Positions 13,008 to 17,333 of a DNA stretch of 17,333 bases are shown here, piece by piece (position 1 is the stretch's first letter; each line of letters starts with the position of its first letter). The translations under genes were made by a program, and so were the position numbers. The stretch is from an uncultured Oscillospiraceae bacterium (GTDB taxonomy: Bacteria > Bacillota > Clostridia > Oscillospirales > Ruminococcaceae): NCBI GenBank assembly GCA_905212515.1, contig CAJMEU010000048.1, forward strand, positions 1-17,333, read 5' to 3'. The notes under the pieces are model-generated. The model saw only the letters and a program-made list of their open reading frames with translations. It did no database searches and was not told where the DNA came from.

Positions 13008-13039
13008 ATGGCCGTGGCCCCAAAATAGCCCACGGCCAT
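13008..13039. repeat. 10-bp inverted repeat downstream of the polyferredoxin gene
   Basis: ATGGCCGTGG (13008-13017) with CCACGGCCAT (13030-13039), 12-base loop, 14 bases beyond the minus-strand stop. A further partial copy of GGCCAT lies at 13001-13006. No T run follows on either strand, so it could be an mRNA-end stabiliser rather than a terminator. Confidence 0.6.
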
Positions 13040-13052
13040 GTTGGATGCGCGG

Positions 13053-13955
13053 TCACCGCGCAAGGTCATACTTTGTCTCCCCGCGCTTGGCCGAAAAGCC
13101 CATGGACAGCGCCCCCGTGGGGCAGGCCTCCACGCATTTGCCGCAGCGGATGCACTCGGGACTGTTCTGGCGCAGGTACACGGGGATGTCGAAGCCGCAG
13201 GCGGCCTGGCACTTGCCGCAGCGGATGCAGGCGCTTTCATCCAGGCGGATGTTGTAAAAAGACACGGGGTTCGCCAGCCCGTACACCGCGCCCAAAGGGC
13301 ACAGATAGCGGCAGAAGGGCCGGTAGTACACCACGGCCAGCAGCACGACGACCACCAGCAGGGCCATCTTCCACACCCACAGCGGCCCGATGACGCCGCG
13401 CAGGGCCTGGTTCACGGTCAGCAGCGGCACGCTGCCCAGCAGGGTGCCCGAGGGGCACACAAATTCGCAGAACCAGGGCTGGCCCTGGCCCACCACATCC
13501 ACCACCGCCAAGGGCAGCAGAATGCAGAACAGGGCCAGCAGCACGTACTTTGTCCAGCGCAGGAACCGGTCTCCGGGCAGCAGCTTTTTCTTCTTCAAGA
13601 ACTTCGGCAGCGGGATGCGGTACAAAAGGTCCTGCACCAGGCCAAAGGGGCACAGGAACCCGCAGACGAAACGCCCCAGCACCGCTCCCACCAGCAGCAG
13701 GAACCCGGTGACATAGAAGGCGAACTTGTAATCCCGGCTGCCCAGCGTGGCCTGCAAAGCCCCCAACGGGCAGGCGCCCAGCGCGCCCGGGCAGGAGTAG
13801 CAGTTCAGCCCCGGCACGCACAAAGTTTTGGAGACGCCGGTGAAGATCTTGCCCCCGGCGAAGCCCGCCAGGTAGCCGTTGGACAAGGCCGTCCATCCCA
13901 GCTGTACGCCCAGGCGAAGGCGCTGCAGCGGGGCCTTTTTTCTCCCCTTAGGCAA
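13053..13955 (-). CDS. NapH/CcoG-like membrane polyferredoxin (4Fe-4S binding)
   Basis: 300 residues from a TTG start at 13955; no ATG or GTG exists before the conserved core, GGAG lies 10 bases upstream, and the start overlaps the stop of the preceding CXXC gene by 8 bases. About five hydrophobic segments (for example 78-95, 136-155, 197-211) alternate with cysteine motifs: CVPGLNCYSCPGALGACP (46-63), CGFLCP (98-103), CEFVCP (163-168), CRYLCP (215-220), and two classical 4Fe-4S ferredoxin motifs, CIRCGKCQAACG (243-254) and CIRCGKCVEACP (268-279). NapH and RnfB/RsxB-like proteins pass electrons between membrane quinol or cytoplasmic donors and partner proteins. Here the partners are a CXXC mini-protein and a thioredoxin lipoprotein, suggesting electron delivery to extracytoplasmic thiols (inference). 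Confidence 0.92.
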   Translation of the reverse strand: MPKGRKKAPLQRLRLGVQLGWTALSNGYLAGFAGGKIFTGVSKTLCVPGLNCYSCPGALGACPLGALQATLGSRDYKFAFYVTGFLLLVGAVLGRFVCGFLCPFGLVQDLLYRIPLPKFLKKKKLLPGDRFLRWTKYVLLALFCILLPLAVVDVVGQGQPWFCEFVCPSGTLLGSVPLLTVNQALRGVIGPLWVWKMALLVVVVLLAVVYYRPFCRYLCPLGAVYGLANPVSFYNIRLDESACIRCGKCQAACGFDIPVYLRQNSPECIRCGKCVEACPTGALSMGFSAKRGETKYDLAR

Positions 13956-14100
13956 GGCCGATACACTCCAGGCAGATCTGCGCCGCCTTGCGCCAGACCA
14001 CCGTGGCCTCGCCCCGCCACACGCCCAGCACCAGGAAGGCCAGCGCCAGGGCGATCAGCCCCAGCGCCAGCCAGTTTTTTTGTTTTGCCGTCATTTTCAT
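13948..14100 (-). CDS. CD1871A-family-like CXXC motif mini-protein, one TM
   Basis: 50 residues. Starts at an ATG overlapping the tlpA stop (ATGA), with GGAGGA 6 bases upstream; the TAA at 13950-13948 overlaps the TTG start of the polyferredoxin gene. Sequence features: basic head MKMTAKQKN, one TM (about 10-28, WLALGLIALALAFLVLGVW), then RGEATVVWRKAAQICLECIGLA. The end, 'RGE...V..KA..ICLECIG', matches the CD1871A family of clostridial CXXC proteins; topology suggests the C-LE-C pair faces outside the membrane, near the TlpA protein. Function not established; a redox relay is plausible. It is shorter than usual ORF cut-offs and easily missed. Confidence 0.87.
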   Translation of the reverse strand: MKMTAKQKNWLALGLIALALAFLVLGVWRGEATVVWRKAAQICLECIGLA

Positions 14101-14735
14101 GCCGCTTCCTCCGCCAGGGCCAGCCGCTCGTCGATCACCTGGCGCCAGTCGTCCTCTTCCAGGGCGCCGTAAAAGCCCTTGCCCACCAGGTTGCCGTCCC
14201 CGTCCACAAACAGGGTGGCCGGCACGGCCTGCAGGCTGGCAAAGCCCAGCTGGGCCAGGCTCTCGTTGAGGATCAGGTTTTGATAGCCCACGTCGGAGGC
14301 TGCCACCAGGTCCTTCGCCAGCTGTACCTGGACCTCATCCGGGTTGCCGCTTTGGTCCACCACGTCGGTGACGATGCCCAGCACCTGCACGTCGTCTTTT
14401 AATTCCTCAGCCAGCTTGCCCAGCACGGGCATCTCCTGCTTGCAGGGGCCGCAGAAGGTGGCCCACACGTTGATGACCGTCAGCTTGTGGCCCGCGAACA
14501 CCGTCTGGTCAATGGTGTCGCCGGTCAGGCTCTCGGCCGTGAACTCCCCCAGGGGGATGGGGCTTTCCGGTACGGATGCGCTGTCCGCCGCGGACGCGGC
14601 CCCGCTCGTCTGCACATCGGCCGCAGAGCTTGCCGCGCCGCCGCCCATCAGCCCTTTTTCCGCGGGTTTGGCGCCGCAGGCGGCCAGGCCCAGGGCCACT
14701 GCCAACGCCAGCGCAGTCAGTTTCATTTTTTTCAT
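14097..14735 (-). CDS. TlpA/ResA-like thioredoxin-fold lipoprotein
   Basis: 212 residues from the ATG at 14735 (GGGAGG about 10 bases upstream; an upstream in-frame TTG lies inside that site). Lipoprotein signal MKKMKLTALALAVALGLAAC with lipobox LAAC, Cys20 lipidated. A low-complexity Ala/Ser/Gly linker (about 24-58, SSAADVQTSGAAS) tethers the thioredoxin domain: VINVWATFCGPCKQEMP with the active pair C95/C98, VLGIVTDV, and the cis-proline loop LQAVPATLFVD. Members of the family reduce or exchange disulfides outside the membrane. First gene of a three-gene overlapping unit with the CXXC mini-protein and polyferredoxin, which probably supply its electrons (inference). Confidence 0.93.
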   Translation of the reverse strand: MKKMKLTALALAVALGLAACGAKPAEKGLMGGGAASSAADVQTSGAASAADSASVPESPIPLGEFTAESLTGDTIDQTVFAGHKLTVINVWATFCGPCKQEMPVLGKLAEELKDDVQVLGIVTDVVDQSGNPDEVQVQLAKDLVAASDVGYQNLILNESLAQLGFASLQAVPATLFVDGDGNLVGKGFYGALEEDDWRQVIDERLALAEEAA

Positions 14736-14786
14736 CGCAGGTAAACCTCCCAAGTTATCGTTCCCTCTTCCTCTCTGTGTACTCTG

Positions 14787-14816
14787 ATCCTATCACAGGC
14801 CGGGGCCGAGGGTCAA
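14787..14816 (-). promoter_or_regulatory. promoter of the tlpA/CXXC/polyferredoxin unit
   Basis: Minus strand: TTGACC (14816-14811), 18 bases, TAGGAT (14792-14787), about 35 bases before the tlpA ribosome binding site. Confidence 0.65.
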
Positions 14817-14829
14817 GTGACTTGGTCAC
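14817..14829. promoter_or_regulatory. palindrome GTGAC-TTG-GTCAC abutting the tlpA -35 box
   Basis: 13-bp inverted repeat with perfect 5-bp arms immediately upstream of the -35 box and touching the preceding terminator's T run. Possible activator or repressor site; no regulator gene is adjacent, so the reader is unknown. Confidence 0.4.
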
Positions 14830-14865
14830 AAAAAGCCGCCCCCGTGTATCTGCACGGGGGCGGCT
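14829..14865 (-). terminator. intrinsic terminator of the C-S lyase gene
   Basis: Minus strand: perfect 13-bp stem AGCCGCCCCCGTG pairs with CACGGGGGCGGCT (14865-14853 reads as the first arm, 14846-14834 the second), then TTTTG. Lies 14 bases after the stop codon. Confidence 0.93.
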
Positions 14866-14879
14866 GTGTGAAGGACGGC

Positions 14880-16055
14880 TCAGTTCAGCTCATGGATGGC
14901 CTTGTCCAGGCGGGCCAGCGCCTCTTCCAATGTGGAGCGGTGGCAGGCCAGGTTCATGCGGGCAAAGCCCTCACCTCCGGCGCCGAACCAGGGGCCCTGA
15001 TCCATGGCCACGCGGGCTTTCTGGTTCAGGAACGCCTTCAGGGCGTCCTTGTCCAGGCCCAGGGCGCTGAACTCCAGCCAGATGAGATACGTGCCCTCCG
15101 GCCGCAGGGGTTTGATCTGCGGAAGATGTTCGGCCAGATACTGCTCCAGATAGTCATAGTTGGCCGCCAGATAGTCCAGCAGATCCTCCAGCCAGGGCCC
15201 GCCGTGGTCGTAGGCCTCCTGCAGGGCGATCATGCCGAAGATGTCCGGGCTGTGGATGGCGCTGGTTCGCCGCTCGGCGCAGAAGGCGTCGTAGATCTCC
15301 TTGTTGGAGATGATGGCGTTGGCCGTGGACAGGCCCGCCAGGTTGAAAGTCTTGCTGGGCGCGGTGCAGGTGATGGTGTTGGCCGCGCTCTCGTCGCTGA
15401 CAGAGGCGATGGGGATGTGCTTGTGGCCGCGCCACACCAGATCCGAGTGGATCTCGTCCGACACCAGCAGCACGTGGTGCTTCACGCACAGGCTGCTCAC
15501 CTGCTCCAGCTCCTCCCGCGTCCACACGCGGCCCACAGGGTTGTGGGGGCTGCAGAAGATCATCAGCGTCACCGCCGGGTCGGCCAGCTTTTCCTCCAGG
15601 TCGGCAAAGTCGATGCGGTAGCCGCCCTCCGTGCGCACCAGTTGGTTGCACACCACCTCTCGCTTGCGGGCGGCGATGGCGTTGTAGAACACGTAGTACA
15701 CCGGGGACTGCACCAGCACCTTTTCGCCGGGCTTGGTAAAGGCACCCACGGCCCAGTACAGGGCGGGGATGACGCCGGGGGTAAAGGCGATCCACTCCTT
15801 TTGGATCTTCCAGCCGTGGCGTCGGTCCATCCAGTTGATGATGGCGTCGTAATAGGATTGAGGCACGATGGGGTAGCCGAAGGCCCCGTGGGTAGCGCGG
15901 CGGGCCAGGGCCTCGGTGACGGCGCGGGGCGCCGGGAAGTCCATGTCCGCCACCCACATGGGAATGACGTCCTGGGATTCAAAGGCCTTATCGGCCGCGT
16001 CCCACTTCATGCAGTTGGTGCCGCGGCGGTCCAATTTGTCATCAAAACGGCTCAT
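14880..16055 (-). CDS. MalY/PatB-type PLP-dependent C-S lyase / aminotransferase
   Basis: 391 residues, typical length. Fold-type I PLP enzyme: WVADMDFPAP (34-43) and AFGYP (58-62) are marks of the MalY/PatB branch; N172 in SPHNPVGRV, D200 in SDEIHSDLVWRGHKHIP, the Schiff-base lysine K235 in TAPSKTFNLAGLSTANAI, and a C-terminal ARMNLACHR arginine that binds the substrate carboxylate. The branch splits cystathionine or cysteine to ammonia, pyruvate and homocysteine or H2S; some members are true aminotransferases, so the reaction is likely but not certain. The ATG has AAGGA about 8 bases upstream and lies 33 bases after the APC permease stop: same transcription unit, pointing to uptake plus cleavage of a sulfur amino acid. 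Confidence 0.92.
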   Translation of the reverse strand: MSRFDDKLDRRGTNCMKWDAADKAFESQDVIPMWVADMDFPAPRAVTEALARRATHGAFGYPIVPQSYYDAIINWMDRRHGWKIQKEWIAFTPGVIPALYWAVGAFTKPGEKVLVQSPVYYVFYNAIAARKREVVCNQLVRTEGGYRIDFADLEEKLADPAVTLMIFCSPHNPVGRVWTREELEQVSSLCVKHHVLLVSDEIHSDLVWRGHKHIPIASVSDESAANTITCTAPSKTFNLAGLSTANAIISNKEIYDAFCAERRTSAIHSPDIFGMIALQEAYDHGGPWLEDLLDYLAANYDYLEQYLAEHLPQIKPLRPEGTYLIWLEFSALGLDKDALKAFLNQKARVAMDQGPWFGAGGEGFARMNLACHRSTLEEALARLDKAIHELN

Positions 16056-16088
16056 GATTTGCTTCCTTCTTTCTGTGATACAGCAGCT

Positions 16089-17333
16089 TCAATGCGCGGC
16101 TTTGGCAGCCTCTTCCTCGGCCGCCAGGCGGGCTTCCTCTTCCACCCAGTACGGGTCGTAATCCGCTTTCAGGCCGCCGAACTCCTTGCCTTCCTTTTTA
16201 TACTGGGCACGCACGCGCAGCAGGTTCAGGGCCACCAGGCCGTAGTAGATGACCAGGCACAGGATGGCCTTGGGCGTGAGCTGCAGGAACGAGTTGCCGG
16301 ACAGGTAGATGAGGATGCCGCACACCACCACGATCAGCGCGATGTGGGCCGGGCGTTTCAAAGGCAGAAAACTTTTGGCGTACAGGTGCGGGAAGCGCTT
16401 GGGGATGAACAGCGTGCTGATGGGGATCAGCATGCTGAACAGGAACCCGGGCGCGCTGGACAGGTAGGTGACGTACTCCAGGCTCATGCCGCTGACCACG
16501 GGGAAGGCGATCAGCAGGGTGACGGCCACCACCATGCGGCCGGGCACGCCGTTTTTGTTCAGCGCGGCGAACCATTTGGGGAACACGCCGTCGCGCGCGC
16601 CGGACCACATGGACCGGGCCGTGGCCATGATGCTGGCGTTCATGGTGGTCATGATGGCCAGCAGCGCGCCGCCGATCATCAGGAACCAGAACGCGGGCGT
16701 GGGCATGAAGGTCTTGGCCACGTCGCCCACGGCGGCGCCGGGGTTGGCGTGCCAGTCAAAGGTGTTGACGGTGACGTAAGTAAAGCACACCAGCATGTAG
16801 ATGGCCGCGGTGATGAAGGTGCCGCCGATGATGGCCAGGGGCACGTTCTTACGGGGGTTCTTCATCTCAGAGCCCAGGTTGGCCACAAAGGGCGCGCAGC
16901 CGTAGGTGGACATGAACAGCACCACGCCCTGGGTGCCGTTGTCCATGAAGTTGTTCAGGCGGGACACGTCGACGTGGGGCGCGCCGAACACCACGAAACT
17001 GATGAGCGCCGCCACCATGATGCACACGAAATAGTTGTTGAATTTGGCAATGGTGCGCACGTTCAGCAGGTTGAGGCAGCAGAACACCACCAGCAGCACC
17101 AGGGAGGAGAGCATGGTGGGCACCTGGGGAAAGACAATCTGCACATATTGGCCGAAGGCCATGGCCACCGGCGCAACGGCCAAAGTTCCCACCAGGCGCT
17201 GCCACTGGTAGAAGTAGCCCACCGTGGGGCTGAGGAAACGGCTGATGTAGTTGTAGTAGCCACCGGCGCAGGGGCAGGCGGACACGGCCATGATCTGCGG
17301 CAGAGAGCTGATGATGGAGATGCAGGCGGCGAT
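16089..17333 (-). CDS. APC-superfamily amino-acid permease, N-terminus beyond the window
   Basis: The frame is open to the window edge; 414 residues are seen and roughly the first TM and a half are missing. The ATG at 17291 is internal (preceding codons IAACISIISSLPQI). The visible start, PQIMAVSACPCAGGYYNYIS, corresponds to the unwound TM with the substrate backbone site in APC carriers, and GWMFGMxGxLAxI-like pairs of TMs follow, about ten hydrophobic segments in all. Polar landmarks: NLGSEMKNPRKNVPLAI (the conserved E-x-x-N-P-x-R loop) and SRMxxxxARDGVFP-like ARSMWSGARDGVFPKWFA. The C-terminal tail is charged (EEEARLAAEEEAAKAAH). Imports an amino acid, probably a substrate of the C-S lyase encoded 33 bases downstream (inference). 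Confidence 0.93.
   Translation of the reverse strand: MAACISIISSLPQIMAVSACPCAGGYYNYISRFLSPTVGYFYQWQRLVGTLAVAPVAMAFGQYVQIVFPQVPTMLSSLVLLVVFCCLNLLNVRTIAKFNNYFVCIMVAALISFVVFGAPHVDVSRLNNFMDNGTQGVVLFMSTYGCAPFVANLGSEMKNPRKNVPLAIIGGTFITAAIYMLVCFTYVTVNTFDWHANPGAAVGDVAKTFMPTPAFWFLMIGGALLAIMTTMNASIMATARSMWSGARDGVFPKWFAALNKNGVPGRMVVAVTLLIAFPVVSGMSLEYVTYLSSAPGFLFSMLIPISTLFIPKRFPHLYAKSFLPLKRPAHIALIVVVCGILIYLSGNSFLQLTPKAILCLVIYYGLVALNLLRVRAQYKKEGKEFGGLKADYDPYWVEEEARLAAEEEAAKAAH

Noticed and set aside
13038..14402. 454-codon plus-strand open frame
   Set aside because: Antisense to the tlpA/CXXC/polyferredoxin genes; rich in Gln, His and Arg with no recognisable motif or ribosome binding site.
1..17333. CRISPR array, tRNA, rRNA, transposase or phage genes
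   Set aside because: Looked for and not seen: no regularly spaced 25-40-base repeats, no cloverleaf with CCA end, and no transposase, integrase or structural phage motifs in any supported frame.

Overview
The window is GC-rich, tightly packed bacterial chromosome. AGGAGG-type ribosome binding sites, TTGACA/TATAAT promoters, GC-hairpin plus T-run terminators, a short archaeal-type prolyl-tRNA synthetase and a CD1871A-like CXXC mini-protein all point to a high-GC Clostridia (Oscillospiraceae/Ruminococcaceae-like, probably a gut anaerobe). This is an inference from gene content; no rRNA, tRNA, CRISPR, phage or insertion-sequence gene is visible.

Layout on the left. The 3' part of gpmI (glycolysis) and its terminator are followed by an apparently empty ~250 bp stretch, a DUF4190-like small membrane protein with its own promoter, and an unusual Lgt-family membrane protein. 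Next comes a two-gene unit, an XRE-type repressor plus a 4-TM membrane protein, whose promoter carries three evenly spaced repeats. An extended-SDR epimerase/dehydratase (minus) and a TetR-family regulator (plus) diverge from a shared region with a near-perfect 19-bp palindrome and strong leader hairpins. The regulator then converges on a methyltransferase gene, with a 316-bp element between them that can fold into a three-way junction.

Layout in the middle, read on the minus strand. A TetR-type repressor gene interrupted by three in-frame stop codons is followed by an ABC exporter ATPase, its ABC-2 permease and the methyltransferase, consistent with one drug/toxin-efflux operon. Upstream of it a galM gene (aldose 1-epimerase) is coupled to a membrane-anchored NERD-domain protein. 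galM diverges from a stand-alone acyl carrier protein gene, which is followed by proS.

Layout on the right, minus strand. A three-gene thiol/electron cassette consists of a TlpA-like thioredoxin lipoprotein, a 50-residue one-TM protein ending in CLEC, and a NapH-like polyferredoxin membrane protein. The three genes overlap one another. Upstream lies a MalY/PatB-type C-S lyase preceded by an amino-acid (APC) permease that runs off the window, which suggests sulfur amino-acid uptake and breakdown beside the thiol-redox cassette.

The items most worth a second look are the three-way-junction element (5625-5940), the stop-codon cluster in the TetR gene (8628-8639), the TlpA/CXXC/polyferredoxin cassette (13053-14735) and the 23-bp-periodic operator array (2960-3020).
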